Origin: Siansivirga zeaxanthinifaciens CC-SAMT-1
GTDB lineage: Bacteria > Bacteroidota > Bacteroidia > Flavobacteriales > Flavobacteriaceae
NCBI RefSeq assembly: GCF_000941055.1
Contig: NZ_CP007202.1
Coordinates: 1,918,001 to 1,982,000, forward strand
Reading direction: 5' to 3'
Length of the DNA: 64,000 nt
The position numbers and the translations under genes were made by a program. Positions 18,587-29,000 of this stretch are shown in pieces. Each line of letters starts with the position of its first letter. The first letter of the stretch is position 1. Below the pieces are notes generated by a model that saw nothing but the letters and a program-made list of their open reading frames with translations, had not been told where the DNA came from and did not search any database.

Positions 18587-19855
18587 ATGAAATCAATATT
18601 TAAAAGTGCAATTTTAGTAATTGCAGTATTTACAGGTTTAAGCTTTTATGCTCAAAACAACAGAGATTTACAAAACTACAGGCAACCAGACCAACGCGGT
18701 GTCAATGTGTTCGAAGCGCCAAAAGATAGCGTATCAACTTTTAATGGTGTGCATGTTAGAATAGGTGGTGCTTCTACCTTACAATACCAAGCTTTAGATC
18801 ATGAAAATTCAGGTGCTGTAGCCCTATCTGGAATAGGTTCTAACTTTAACTTAGCAACAGCCAATTTAGATTTAGATGTTGTACTTTATGATGGTGTTAG
18901 AATGCACTTAAGAACGTATTTATCATCTCGTCACCATCCAGAACCTTATGTAAAAGGTGGTTACTTTCAAATTGATAAATTAGACTTTATAAGTGAAGGT
19001 TTTTTAGGCGATTTCATGAAATATGCTACTATTAAAGTAGGTCATATGGAAAACAACTATGGCGATGCGCATTTTAGAAGAACAGATAATGCTCAAGCTT
19101 TATACAATCCTTTTGTGGGTAATTTAATTATGGATGCGTTTACAACCGAAGTTGGTGCCGAATTATACTACCAAAGAAGCGGATTTATAGGAATGGTTGG
19201 TATTGCTAATGGTAAACTAAATCAATCTATTGTAGAAGGTGCTAACGGAAAAACAGGAGGTGCTTCATTTTTGGCTAAACTTGGGTACGATAAACAATTA
19301 ACAAGCGATTTTAGATTCAGATTAACAGGATCTTTATATAACACCGGTTATGTGCCAAGTTCATACTTATACAGTGCCGACAGAACAGGATCTAGATACT
19401 ACCATGTGTTAGAGCCAGCATCAGCAACAAGCGATAATTTCAGATCTGGACGTTATAATCCTAATTTAAGAAATAATATTACTGCCATTATGATTAATCC
19501 TTTCTTAAAATACAAAGGTTTAGAATTTTTTGGAACCATCGAGACTGCTAAAGGTAATGCAACAGGTGCTCCAGAGCGTAAAGTAAAACAATTTGCTTCA
19601 GAGTTGGTTTACCGTTTTGGTAAATCTGAAAACTTCTTCTTAGGTGGTCGTTATAATGTTGTAGATGGTGAAGAGGCTAGTGGAGACGATATTAAAATTA
19701 AAAGAACTCAAATAGGTGCTGGTTGGTTTATGACTAAGAATATCCTGATGAAAGCAGAATACGTAAACCAAACATACGATGGTTTTGCAGTAGGAAATGT
19801 TTTAGAAGATGGTAAGTTTAATGGTTTAATGTTAGAGGCTGTAATTAGTTTCTAA
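18587..19855 (+). CDS. Outer-membrane beta-barrel (porin-like) protein
   Basis: A 422-residue protein with a signal peptide (cleavage near FYAQ, about residue 23). Alternating hydrophobic and polar strands run through the rest, rich in aromatic and Gly residues. It ends in LMLEAVISF, with a terminal Phe as in outer-membrane barrels. This resembles the porin-like proteins with OprO/P-type folds common in this phylum, but I do not recognise a specific family. The neighbours are YceI genes on both sides, suggesting a shared envelope function. A hairpin with a T-run follows the stop. Confidence 0.72.
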   Translation: MKSIFKSAILVIAVFTGLSFYAQNNRDLQNYRQPDQRGVNVFEAPKDSVSTFNGVHVRIGGASTLQYQALDHENSGAVALSGIGSNFNLATANLDLDVVLYDGVRMHLRTYLSSRHHPEPYVKGGYFQIDKLDFISEGFLGDFMKYATIKVGHMENNYGDAHFRRTDNAQALYNPFVGNLIMDAFTTEVGAELYYQRSGFIGMVGIANGKLNQSIVEGANGKTGGASFLAKLGYDKQLTSDFRFRLTGSLYNTGYVPSSYLYSADRTGSRYYHVLEPASATSDNFRSGRYNPNLRNNITAIMINPFLKYKGLEFFGTIETAKGNATGAPERKVKQFASELVYRFGKSENFFLGGRYNVVDGEEASGDDIKIKRTQIGAGWFMTKNILMKAEYVNQTYDGFAVGNVLEDGKFNGLMLEAVISF

Positions 19856-19874
19856 AAAACAGTGGTTAATTAAT

Positions 19875-19929
19875 AAAACAGTCTTAGAGTCTTAACTCAT
19901 AAAATAAGTTATACTTTGAGGCTGTTTTA
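19875..19929 (+). terminator. Terminator-like long hairpin after the porin-like gene
   Basis: AAAACAGTCTTAGAGT pairs with ACTTTGAGGCTGTTTT, using several G-U pairs in the RNA, around a ~22-base loop. The 3' arm ends in Ts. It separates the porin-like gene from the second YceI gene. Confidence 0.55.
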
Positions 19930-19969
19930 AATATTTAGTAACATATAATTAATGTTTTAATATTTGGTT

Positions 19970-20551
19970 ATGAAAAAGATAGTGTTTTTAGTAGTTATAC
20001 TGTTGGCATTCGCTTTTACAAAAACAGATCGTGCCATTAAAAGTACCTCGGTAGTTATCTCGCCAAAAAGTAGTTTAATGGTAAAAGGTTCTACTAATAT
20101 TAATAACTTTAAGTGTATTTACAATATTGAAAAGTTAAACAACCCAATACCAGTATTGTATTTTTTGTCGAACAATCAATTAAAATTTAAAGAAACCGTT
20201 TTAATTTTAGACAACAAATGTTTCGATTGTGGCGGAAAAGCCATTAACAACGATTTTCAGAAAATTTTAAAAACAGAAAGCTATCCACAGATAAAAATGT
20301 TTTTAAAACAAGTTAATGGTTTAGAATTTAATAAAGATTTAGAAGCACTGGTAGACATAGAAATTGCAGGCGTAAAAAAACCTTATACTGTTGTGGTTAC
20401 TATTTCTAAAGAAAATGAGTTAACCATAAATGGCGGTTTAAAAATTAATTTAAAAGATTTTAATATAGAATCTCCTAAAAAGTTATTTGGATTAATAAAA
20501 ATAGACGAGATGATAGAAATTGACTTTAGTTTATTGGTTAATGAAAAATAG
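19970..20551 (+). CDS. YceI-family exported protein, second copy
   Basis: A YceI-type beta-barrel protein of about 193 residues. I choose ATG 19970 over an upstream TTG at 19964, because it gives a clean signal peptide (KKIVFLVVILLAFAF). The pattern KGSTNINNFKCIY near residue 45 and KLFGLIKIDEMIEIDF at the end match the family, in a form diverged from the copy at 17964. A Cys pair in CFDCGG (about residue 75) is unusual for the family and could form a disulfide. A bidirectional terminator follows. Confidence 0.8.
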   Translation: MKKIVFLVVILLAFAFTKTDRAIKSTSVVISPKSSLMVKGSTNINNFKCIYNIEKLNNPIPVLYFLSNNQLKFKETVLILDNKCFDCGGKAINNDFQKILKTESYPQIKMFLKQVNGLEFNKDLEALVDIEIAGVKKPYTVVVTISKENELTINGGLKINLKDFNIESPKKLFGLIKIDEMIEIDFSLLVNEK

Positions 20552-20572
20552 CATTATTTATTTATAGCAATT

Positions 20573-20612
20573 AAAAAGCGGCTTCATAATTTATAAAGCC
20601 GCTTTTGTTTTA
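20573..20612. terminator. Bidirectional terminator between convergent genes
   Basis: AAAAGCGGCTT pairs with AAGCCGCTTTT around a ~12-base AT loop, with Ts on the right and As on the left. It serves the YceI gene on the plus strand and the DUF2807 gene on the minus strand. Confidence 0.85.
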
Positions 20613-20627
20613 TATATACCGTTATGT

Positions 20628-21356
20628 TTATTTCTTTTTAATGCTACCAGACGAACCACTAGTTTGGTCTATAATTTTAGGGTCTCCATAATATTTAATA
20701 TCGCCACCACTGGATGCATTAGCAATAAGTTTTTCTTGGGTGTTTAGCGTAATATCCGAGCCACTTGAAGCACTGGCATTGCAAGATTGGGCTATGAGCT
20801 TTTCGCCTTTAAAATCACTGCCGCTTGTGGTTTCAACTACCAGATTTTTAGTAGTTCCCGATACGTTTAAATCGCTTCCGCTTGTCGATTTGCATAGTAG
20901 ATTGGTGGTATTAACATCTAAAATCATGTCGCTACCGCTAGTGGTTGTTAAAACTAAATCATCAACAGTAATCGTGTTCGTAGAAAAAACATCGCTACCA
21001 CTGGTGGCTTTAATTTCGGCAATATCTTTAAAACTTATCATAATTTTTTTGGCCTTACAAGACCCGATATTTTTTAAAGTATGAATTTTTAAAACCCCAT
21101 CGACAACTTCTGTTACAATAAGGTCGTGTAGGTTTTCGTCTGCTTCAACCTGTATGCTGGCACTTTCGCCTTGTGTTAAATAAACATCTAAACCTTCGGT
21201 TGATTTAATACTTGTAAAAGGTTGGTTTAAGCTGCGGTCCATTGTTTTTACTTGGCCATTGCCTCGTACCCCAGAGTTTAAATTAATATCGAAATTACAA
21301 GAAAACAAGCTAAAGCTTAAAAGGGTTGTGATGATAATTTTGATTAATGTACTCAT
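20628..21356 (-). CDS. DUF2807 (head GIN domain) lipoprotein
   Basis: A 242-residue lipoprotein (lipid Cys20, LFSCNF). From residue ~40 it has the DUF2807 pattern: a beta-helix-like array with repeated SGSD turns (TSGSDV, TSGSDM, TSGSDL, TSGSDF, SSGSDI). The family is common in Bacteroidota envelope operons next to PspC genes, and its molecular function is not established. It lies 124 bp downstream of the PspC-domain gene on the same strand. Its 5' leader contains a sequence shared with the leader of the padR gene (see the tetranucleotide repeat entry). Confidence 0.85.
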   Translation of the reverse strand: MSTLIKIIITTLLSFSLFSCNFDINLNSGVRGNGQVKTMDRSLNQPFTSIKSTEGLDVYLTQGESASIQVEADENLHDLIVTEVVDGVLKIHTLKNIGSCKAKKIMISFKDIAEIKATSGSDVFSTNTITVDDLVLTTTSGSDMILDVNTTNLLCKSTSGSDLNVSGTTKNLVVETTSGSDFKGEKLIAQSCNASASSGSDITLNTQEKLIANASSGGDIKYYGDPKIIDQTSGSSGSIKKK

Positions 21357-21480
21357 GATTGTTCGTTTTTTGATTGATGAAATATGTATAGTTCAAATAT
21401 CAGATTTTGTGAGTTTTGATTAGTAACTTTCTTGTTTGAACTGTCGATTTACGATACCGAATTGTTATTTATATGGTTTT

Positions 21481-23531
21481 TTACTCTGCTAAACGTTTTA
21501 TAGCTAGTTTACGTACCTCCGAATCTTTGTCGAATTTAGAAACATGACTCAGGTTGGTTTTCGAGGTCATTTTAGTAACAGCCAGCTTTCTAACCTCAGG
21601 GTCTTTATAATGACTGGCCACATGAAACAAATTAGGTTCAGAGGTCATTTTGCTTACCGCCAATTTTCGTACTTCCGGGTCTTTATCGAAACGGGCAACA
21701 TGAAACAGGTTGGGTTCAGAATCTATATTAATACCCTTAGAGCCTATATTTACATTAACATCTTCAGAAGTTGCTTTAATACCATTTTCATCAATTTTTA
21801 TAGTGCTCTCTTCCGAATTAATTTCAATACCATCTTCATTAATTTTAATTTTTGGCGTGTTTATGTTTAATTCAAATGATTCCTTTTCATCGTCATCCGC
21901 TTCACAATCATTACAAATAATACCATCCTCACCAATATTAATAAAATGATTCACTTGGTTTTTTGAAATTATAAGTCCGTCACCACGATAAGAATATAAG
22001 AAATTCTGGGTATTGTCTTTAAATTTAACCACACTTCCAATAGGTAAATTAATAAAAACAATCACTTGCTGGTCGCTAAACTTATGCTCGGTGTTTGTAG
22101 ATAGGTAAGTATCCAGTAAAAGCTCGTTGTCGCTAAAAGTATAGTTGTAACTTATGTTTTTAGCACGATGTATGGCGGTATCATAATCTTTTCCATCGGC
22201 ACTTTTTTCAATTTTTAAAAAAGCTAACGAATCGGTTGTATTATTTACAACAATTCTAACATCTCTTCTTATAATTACTTTTTCTCCATTGGCGTTTGTA
22301 ACAACCTTAAACGAGTTGCTTCGAGAAAAAGATTCTCTAAAAAAGTTATTATCTGCCATTTTAATGGTCAAGGTATCGTTTGCCTTAATATTTAACACAT
22401 GTTTTTCAATTACAGGCTCGTTAAAGGCGTGTTCGCTGGCTTGTCTAATACCAATAACTATTAACCCAATAACCGAAATAAACCAAATGCCTGTTAATGT
22501 AAGTTTTGCAATTTTTCCAATCGATTTTAAATTGTTAATTAATATTTTTAAACCCAAATAAAATAAGAAGAAAAACGGAATTCCAACAGCAAAAAGCACT
22601 AGTAAAGATATCAGCCAAACCGGCGTACTACCGGCATTTACAATATCTACAAGATCTAATCCTGGAATATGTACAATATCCGACACACCTAAAGAAAACA
22701 GACCTATAATAAGTGCAATAAGTGTGCAGGCACCTACAAAAACCAATATAAGTCCAATAAATTTTGCAAATATTTTTACAAAAAACATAATAATATCTGC
22801 AATTGTGTCAAAAAAAGTTTTGGACGACGATTTAATCGAGTTCGTTGGTTTTTTTAAATCGACATTCTTAGCCGCGTTCGATACATTTTTGGCAGCGCCA
22901 GAAAGCGAATCGCCTACATTTTTAGCCACATCACTCACCGTACCCGAAACCGAATCGAAGCCATCTTTAATTTTCTTTTCAATATTACTTATGTTCACGG
23001 GTTCGCCAGTCATCATAATTTTTTCGGCTGTGGTTTTGGCTTCAGGCACTAAAATCCAAAGTAAAATATAAAGTAAAAAGCCGGTTCCAAATCCAAATAT
23101 TAATATCACCCAAAGTAACCGAATCCAAATTACTTCAACACCAAAGTAATGCGCTAAACCAGACGAAACCCCACCTATATAAGAGTTCTCGGTGTCTCTA
23201 AACAGTTTTTTAGTAGTTTCCGATTTTCTTTGGTAATTGCTTTTAGGTTCGTCTTCAAAAATTTCGTCATCAACTAAGTAATCTTCCGGTTGTCCCATTA
23301 TAGAAATAACCTCGTCAACCTCTTTATTACCAATTACTTGTCTTTCATTTTTAAGGCGTTCGCTAAAAAGTTCAGCAATACGAGCTTCAATATCTGCAAT
23401 AATCTCAGAACGACCTTGAGAGTCTGTAAATGAATGTTTTATAGCCTCAAGATAGCGTTGTAATTTTAAGTAAGCATCCTCATCAATGTGAAAGATGTAC
23501 CTGCTAAATTTATATTGACTGTTTTATTCAT
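21481..23531 (-). CDS. PspC-domain membrane protein with C-terminal 26-residue repeats; N-terminus frameshifted
   Basis: An uninterrupted frame starting at ATG 23298 gives 605 residues. The frame is open further upstream to 23523 and encodes the normal start of this family (FHIDEDAYLKLQRYLEAIK and onward). The expected start MNKTVNINLAGT lies at 23531 in another frame, so a one-base deletion near 23495-23499 splits the first dozen residues from the rest. That ATG overlaps the stop of padR (ATGAATAA). From the 23298 start, residues ~30-90 are PspC, followed by Ala/Val-rich helices (~90-150), several membrane segments (~165-300) and an acidic beta-rich region. Three tandem 26-residue repeats end the protein. 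PspC proteins act in envelope stress responses. Confidence 0.85.
21487..21720 (-). repeat. Three tandem 78-bp coding repeats in the PspC-domain gene
   Basis: Three in-frame 26-codon units lie at 21643-21720, 21565-21642 and 21487-21564. The shared pattern is NLxHV, then D-PEVRKLAV-KM. The first two units are closest to each other. The VRxLAV pattern is like HEAT or leucine-rich-variant repeats, so the tail probably forms a short alpha-solenoid for protein contact. Confidence 0.9.
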
Positions 23532-23868
23532 TGTTTCTGGTTTTTGGGTTGGTTACTATGTTTACAGCGTCTTGTAATTCGTTCCAAGTGCTGTCTAATT
23601 CTGTTAAAAATAATTTTCCTGTTTCGGTTAAACCGTAATATTTTCTTGGCGGTCCCGATGTCGACTCTTCCCATCTGTAATTTAAGAGTCCGGCGTTTTT
23701 TAGTCTTGTTAGTAGCGGGTAAATGGTGCCTTCTACCACAAGCAATTTTGCGTTCTTCAGGGTGTCTAGAATTTCGGCTACATAGGCATCGTCGTCTTTC
23801 AACACCGATAAAATGCAGTATTCCAAAACACCTTTACGCATCTGAGCTTTTGTGTTTTCAATTTTCAT
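23524..23868 (-). CDS. PadR-family transcriptional regulator
   Basis: A 114-residue winged-helix regulator with the PadR pattern: MRKGVLEYCILSVL at the start, then GTIYPLLTRLKNAGLL for the recognition helix, and RKYYGLTETG in the wing. It is the first gene of a padR-PspC-DUF2807 operon on the minus strand. Its stop codon overlaps the true ATG of the PspC gene by 8 bases, so translation is coupled. PadR proteins usually repress their own operon, so autoregulation is likely. The 5' leader holds six copies of a tetranucleotide. Confidence 0.9.
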   Translation of the reverse strand: MKIENTKAQMRKGVLEYCILSVLKDDDAYVAEILDTLKNAKLLVVEGTIYPLLTRLKNAGLLNYRWEESTSGPPRKYYGLTETGKLFLTELDSTWNELQDAVNIVTNPKTRNNE

Positions 23869-23900
23869 AAGGCTTTTTAAATTTTAAACTGTTCGTTTTT

Positions 23901-23924
23901 TGATTGATTGATTGATTGATTGAT
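23901..23924. repeat. Tetranucleotide tandem repeat (TGAT x6) in the padR leader
   Basis: Six perfect TGAT units lie 33 bp upstream of the padR start codon and are preceded by GTTCGTTTTT. The same GTTCGTTTTT followed by only two TGAT units lies just upstream of the DUF2807 gene (21361-21379). Simple 4-bp repeats like this can change length by slippage. Confidence 0.85.
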
Positions 23925-23939
23925 GAAATTTATTTTTTT

Positions 23940-24022
23940 GGGCGTTACCACAAGGGTCGGGCTTTACGTTACAAGTCCGCGCTCGTACCTCGCTGTGGGC
24001 TTTTCACTGCAATCCCTAACGC
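23940..24022 (+). repeat. Dispersed intergenic repeat, copy A (83 bp, longest divergence)
   Basis: It starts GGGCGTT, contains GGTCGGGCTTTACG, and ends AATCCCTAACGC, as do four other copies in the window. The centre differs from the others and is longer than the 62-bp form. It lies between the padR leader and the DUF4870 gene. Confidence 0.8.
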
Positions 24023-24063
24023 GGTGCCATGTGCTAACTATGGGCAGTCTCACTAAAGTCATG

Positions 24064-24510
24064 TTATTTTAAAAAATTAATAGTAAACGGATAGTTATAA
24101 GGCTCACCATCACGAGCTTTTAAACTGGCAACAATAATTAAAATAAGTTCAATTATAAATCCAATAACCGCTAAAACACCCAAACCACCACCAATATAAA
24201 GTAGTGCAGACGGTTTACCAATACTTATGTTAAAGTTGCCAAAACCATTAAAGTCAAAAAAATCGAAACCATTAAAAATATTAAAAATAAAAAAGGGTAC
24301 ACTTAAGGTTCCAATAATTAAGGCATATAAAAACACACTCATTTGAAAGTTTATAGCCTGTTTACCATGTTTGTCAATAAATTCCGATTTATCTTTATTT
24401 ATTATCCATAAAACAATAGGGGCAATAAAATTTCCTAACGGAATTACAAACCTGCTAAAGGTCGATAAATGAATAAAAGTTGCGATGTTTTTTTGGTGGT
24501 TGTCTATCAT
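24064..24510 (-). CDS. DUF4870-type small membrane protein
   Basis: About 148 residues from ATG 24510, giving MIDNHQKNIATFIHLSTFS; an upstream in-frame ATG at 24543 is less likely. It has four hydrophobic segments. The family pattern is visible in IAPIVLWIINKDKSEFIDKHG followed by a second helix, and in a last helix ending in a conserved polar tail with Tyr-Pro. DUF4870 proteins resemble Tic20-like small integral membrane proteins, and no activity is established. It is a single gene, with repeat copy A downstream of it. Confidence 0.82.
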   Translation of the reverse strand: MIDNHQKNIATFIHLSTFSRFVIPLGNFIAPIVLWIINKDKSEFIDKHGKQAINFQMSVFLYALIIGTLSVPFFIFNIFNGFDFFDFNGFGNFNISIGKPSALLYIGGGLGVLAVIGFIIELILIIVASLKARDGEPYNYPFTINFLK

Positions 24511-24656
24511 GATTTTAAAAGTATATAATAATATCCTATGCAAATATATATCTTAAAACAGGTATTATGTAAAACATAGTACCATAATTTAACATAAATT
24601 TAACATATATAGGTTTCAATATATTTCATAACTTTAAAAAAAATAAATAAGATTTT

Positions 24657-25112
24657 ATGAATCTAACTCCCAGAAAGTTAAACGCTTTTACAATGTATAA
24701 ACTACCCGCAGCATTTATATGCGGTGTGCGCACAAGACATATAGATGCTGGCAAATGCATAGTAACTGTAAAATATAAATGGATTAATACCAACCCCTTT
24801 AAATCTATGTTTTGGGCAGTACAAGGTATGGCTGCCGAGTTTTCAACGGGTGCCTTAATGATAGGTAAAATTCAAGAATCTGGTAAACGCATTTCTATGT
24901 TAGTCACCTCAAATACAGCAACGTTTACTAAAAAAGCCACCGGTCGTATAACGTTTACATGTAACGACGGCCCTTTAATAGACCAGGCTTTAAAAAAAGC
25001 TATAGAAACAGGCGAGGGGCAAACTCTATGGATGAAATCGGTTGGAGTAAACGAAGAAGGCATCGAAGTATCTACCTTTAATTTCGAGTGGAGTATTAAA
25101 GTAAAAAGTTAA
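24657..25112 (+). CDS. DUF4442 hotdog-fold thioesterase-like protein
   Basis: A 151-residue cytoplasmic protein with a hotdog-fold pattern: a central helix [20 protein letters not shown] preceded by beta strands and followed by long strands to the end. This matches the DUF4442 group of putative acyl-CoA thioesterases. The strict catalytic residue of classic hotdog thioesterases is not evident, so enzymatic activity is unproven. It is followed by the AIM24-family gene in the same direction after 64 bp. Confidence 0.75.
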   Translation: MNLTPRKLNAFTMYKLPAAFICGVRTRHIDAGKCIVTVKYKWINTNPFKSMFWAVQGMAAEFSTGALMIGKIQESGKRISMLVTSNTATFTKKATGRITFTCNDGPLIDQALKKAIETGEGQTLWMKSVGVNEEGIEVSTFNFEWSIKVKS

Positions 25113-25176
25113 AAATGTTTGTAACAAATTAAATCATCATTCTACATATAAGTATCAATCAATAAAAAAAAGAAAA

Positions 25177-25977
25177 ATGACAGCACACGAAATCGATTAT
25201 ACAATTTATGGAGAAGAAATGCAATATGTCGAAATAGAACTCGACCCACAAGAAGGCGTTGTAGCAGAAGCCGGTAGTTTCATGATGATGGACGACGGTA
25301 TAAAAATGGAAACTATTTTTGGAGATGGTTCCACTAAAAACGAGGGTTTTTTAGGTTCCATCTTGGGTGCAGGAAAACGCATCCTTACTGGCGAAAGTTT
25401 ATTTATGACAGCCTTTTATAATAATTTAGTAGGCAAACGAAAAGTGTCTTTTGCATCGCCTTACCCAGGAAAAATTGTTCCCATAGATTTAACAGAATAT
25501 CGCGGTAAATTTATTTGCCAGAAAGATGCTTTTTTATGCGCAGCCAAAGGTGTAAGTGTGGGTATCGAGTTTAGCAAACGCTTGGGGCGTGGCTTATTTG
25601 GAGGCGAAGGGTTTATCATGCAAAAATTAGAAGGCGATGGTATGGCCTTTGTTCATGCTGGCGGTACCATGGCTAGAAAAGTATTGCAACCGGGTGAAAT
25701 TTTAAGAGTAGATACAGGTTGTATTGTTGGTTTTACCCAAGATATAGATTACGATATCGAATTTATTGGAGGTATAAAAAACACCATTTTTGGAGGCGAA
25801 GGTTTGTTCTATGCCAAACTTCAAGGGCCTGGTATTGTATATATTCAATCTTTACCATTTAGTAGGTTGGCTGGAAGAATAATTGCATCGGCACCACAAG
25901 CAGGAGGCAAACAAAGAGGCGAAGGCAGTATTTTAGGAGGCCTCGGAAATATTCTCGATGGCGATAATAGATTTTAA
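25177..25977 (+). CDS. AIM24/TIGR00266-family protein
   Basis: A 266-residue protein of the AIM24 family with internal beta-repeat symmetry. Typical segments are [16 protein letters not shown] near residue 30, [13 protein letters not shown] in the middle, and [12 protein letters not shown], all arranged in order. Bacterial members are cytoplasmic or membrane-associated with unknown function; the yeast relative is mitochondrial. The C-terminus is Gly-rich. A strong hairpin terminator follows. Confidence 0.88.
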   Translation: MTAHEIDYTIYGEEMQYVEIELDPQEGVVAEAGSFMMMDDGIKMETIFGDGSTKNEGFLGSILGAGKRILTGESLFMTAFYNNLVGKRKVSFASPYPGKIVPIDLTEYRGKFICQKDAFLCAAKGVSVGIEFSKRLGRGLFGGEGFIMQKLEGDGMAFVHAGGTMARKVLQPGEILRVDTGCIVGFTQDIDYDIEFIGGIKNTIFGGEGLFYAKLQGPGIVYIQSLPFSRLAGRIIASAPQAGGKQRGEGSILGGLGNILDGDNRF

Positions 25978-25997
25978 AAATTACCATAGATTACAAA

Positions 25998-26030
25998 CAA
26001 AAGAGACTTGTATACTACAAGTCTCTTTTG
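25998..26030. terminator. Bidirectional terminator between convergent genes
   Basis: CAAAAGAGACTTGTA pairs with its near-perfect complement TACAAGTCTCTTTTG around a 3-base loop. It lies between the AIM24 gene and the giant T9SS protein gene, whose 3' ends face each other. Confidence 0.88.
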
Positions 26031-26050
26031 TTTATTTTAAAATTAAAAAT

Positions 26051-29000
26051 TTAGTCCTTTATAAATTTGATGTTCCTAGATATTACAGAATCTGTAGTAG
26101 TGATTTTAAGGATATAAATTCCATTTGAAATAGTTGCCAAATTAATGTTGTTAGAATCTGGGTTTTTAATTTTTATTACCGATTGTCCTAGACCATTAAA
26201 AATTTCAAAACTAGAAAAGGCTTCTTCGTTTTTACTAATCACTTTTAATATTTTAGTCTCAGGATTGTATGTAGTTATAAATTGGGTTTCTTTAATAGTT
26301 TTGGTTCCTAAAGTATTATCTTCTTTAAAAACAATAGAATAATCATTAATGGTACCTTTCTTTAAAAGCAGTGTGGCCTCTCCATTTTTTAAATTGTAAT
26401 ATTTATTTTCGGTTTTATGGTGTAGAAAAATATTTAAGTAATCTGGTATATTTTCTATTTTACTTATATTAAATTTATATATACCAGCATCACTTACTTT
26501 AATACGCAAGGGTAAACTATCTTCGGTATTTATTTCAGGTAAGGCAAGAATCGCTAAAGGTTCGTTGTTAGAAAACCAGTAAATATCATTTCTTAAAGCA
26601 TCGTAAGACTTGGCATCATAACCTTTGTCGTAATTATAGGTTGCATGGTCTTTATCATATCCCAAGCCAATCGTTTTTGTTATACCTGCTGGCGCGGTAA
26701 ATGAGAACCAAACTTTTGATCGGTTATCTATCTTATTCGAGGAACTTCCTTTTTTATTAACCGATTTATAAAAAACGGTTTCACCTAAAGATTCTCTAGC
26801 AAATTGTCGCTGCCCATTATTAAATGTTAAATTACCTGTGCTAATTATCGTGGTGAAAAAACCTTGACCAATATTTATATATTGTGTTGGTGCAGGTTTA
26901 GAAGCAGTTCCGTTTCCACTTGTTAAACCAGAAGTATCTGCAACAGCCGGTAAACTCACTCCCATAAGGTTATAAGTAGCATATCCGCCTTCGTAGTTGC
27001 TTAGATAATGACTGTTATTACTATCGAACGATTCCCAAAAATAAAGTGTACCATCAATTATAGATGCATTGTCAATAATAAATTGATCGGCATCTAATGC
27101 AGACGGGTATGGGTTTCCTGTTAAAATATCGGTGCCAGCTGTTACAGGAATATTATAGTCACCATTATTTGGTAAACCTTCAAAAATATACTCTTGATTT
27201 GCCGTAGTGCTTCCCGATCCCTTTATTGTAAAGCCTATGCCAGGTTCTAAATTACTGCTGGTAGATATTTTTTTCCAAGAAAAGTAATCATTACTAGGAC
27301 CTTTAAATTTGTATAACCATCGATTACTAAGTGTAATAGGCGATGTGTTTGGGTTGGCATTTAAAGCACTCGTAAAGTTTATAGTTGTTCCTGCAGCATC
27401 TTTTAAATATCCAACTTGCCAGAATCCACCTCGGTTAACAGGTGCGCTTAAATAGTTGTAATTGTAGAAATTAGAAGTACCTTGTTGTCTTATTTTTAAA
27501 CTTCCGCTTCCACTATTTAAATTAGTTCCTGTGTGGTTTTGAATAAGTTGTGCTTCACCTAATAAATCTATTGTTCCGTTAATAACGACTTCATTATCTA
27601 CCCTAATTAATACGCCATCTGAAACATATAAAGTGGCACCTGGCTCAACTTCAATTTCATTTACGTAAGCATCAGTGTTTAAAGTTGCTGTAGCTCCTGC
27701 TTTAATGATTAATTTATAACATGCATCGGCTGTATTAGGAGCGTTGTTAAGTCCAGAACCGTTAAAATAAGTCGTACCATCCCAAACAATTTCTTTAGCA
27801 TAACGTAAGGTGAAATATCGATTATTTTGAAATTCGACACCAGTAGCGGTAGCTGTATTACCAACAATGGTTAAATTATAAACATTTATGGGCGAAGAAA
27901 AATCGTAGTTATTATCTTCAACCAATTGCAAAGGAGCACAACTAGGTTTACCAGATAAATCTAAACTACTTATATCAAAAGATACGGTTACTGTGCCTAA
28001 GTTACCTTGTCTGCTTACGCGCCATCTAGAGTTTAATTGCTCGGTGTAATTAGTTGTATTTGTTGTAAAGTTATACGTTGGGTTTCTTGTTTCTTCCCCC
28101 CAAAATAAAAAGGTGTTGTTGTTTATCATGGAAGGATTATTAATTCTAACAATACCTGTACCCTGAGAATCGGTATGATTAGTACCATCACTAGCTTGAC
28201 CTATACCTGCAACATGATGGTCGAAATTGCCATTTCCAGCATTATCTTGATCATAAATATCGTTAAAGGCAAGCGTTTGGTTGTATTTTGCTGCTAAGTA
28301 ATTATCAATTATAATACGTTGCGCAGTATTTACTTTTGTTTTATATATAACCAACTCGGTAATAGAACCATAAAATCCGTTTGTACCTGTAGTATTTCCT
28401 CCAATATTAAATCGATGTGTTGCATGAGAATTATATGTTAAGGTGTTTGCGCGATCTTGTAGAAGAGTTTGATTGCGATATAATTGCTTCCCTGTTGCTG
28501 CGTCTGCTAAATAAGACCAAATGGAGTAGTTATTTAAGCCCGTTAAACCTCCAACTTCAATTCTGGCATTGTTGGTACAACAACTTCCAATGTCGTAATA
28601 TACCGAGCCACTCCATGGGACATGATTTGAAAATCGGTTTACCTCTAAAGGATCTGTAGTGTAAACAGATGATGATTGCCAGGTATTATCTGCTTTTGAT
28701 ACAAGAAAAGAAGAGGCCTTGTCTGTTATAAAATTAGAGGTATTTAAATTGAGACCTGTTCTTAATCGGTTAAATCCGTTAAAATCAACTTCATCATAAC
28801 CATTTATTGCATTTGCATCTAAGCTGGGGCGTTGTGTTCCAGTTTCACTTATGTCTAAAGCGGGAATACCAGCAGAATTTGACCAACTATTAACGGAAGT
28901 TCCAGAAGTTGAAATGCCATTGTCTGGTCTGTACCAGATAACTAAGTCGGAATTACCATCATTACTACCAACACCACCTGGGCCGGTGTAACCTCCAATA

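Noticed and set aside
21544..23071. Several plus-strand open frames opposite the PspC gene
   Set aside because: They are antisense shadows of a gene with clear domain support, and they show no family motif of their own.
21487..24022. Possible CRISPR array from repeated units
   Set aside because: The 78-bp units are in-frame coding repeats and the TGAT units are a simple repeat; no regular spacers exist.
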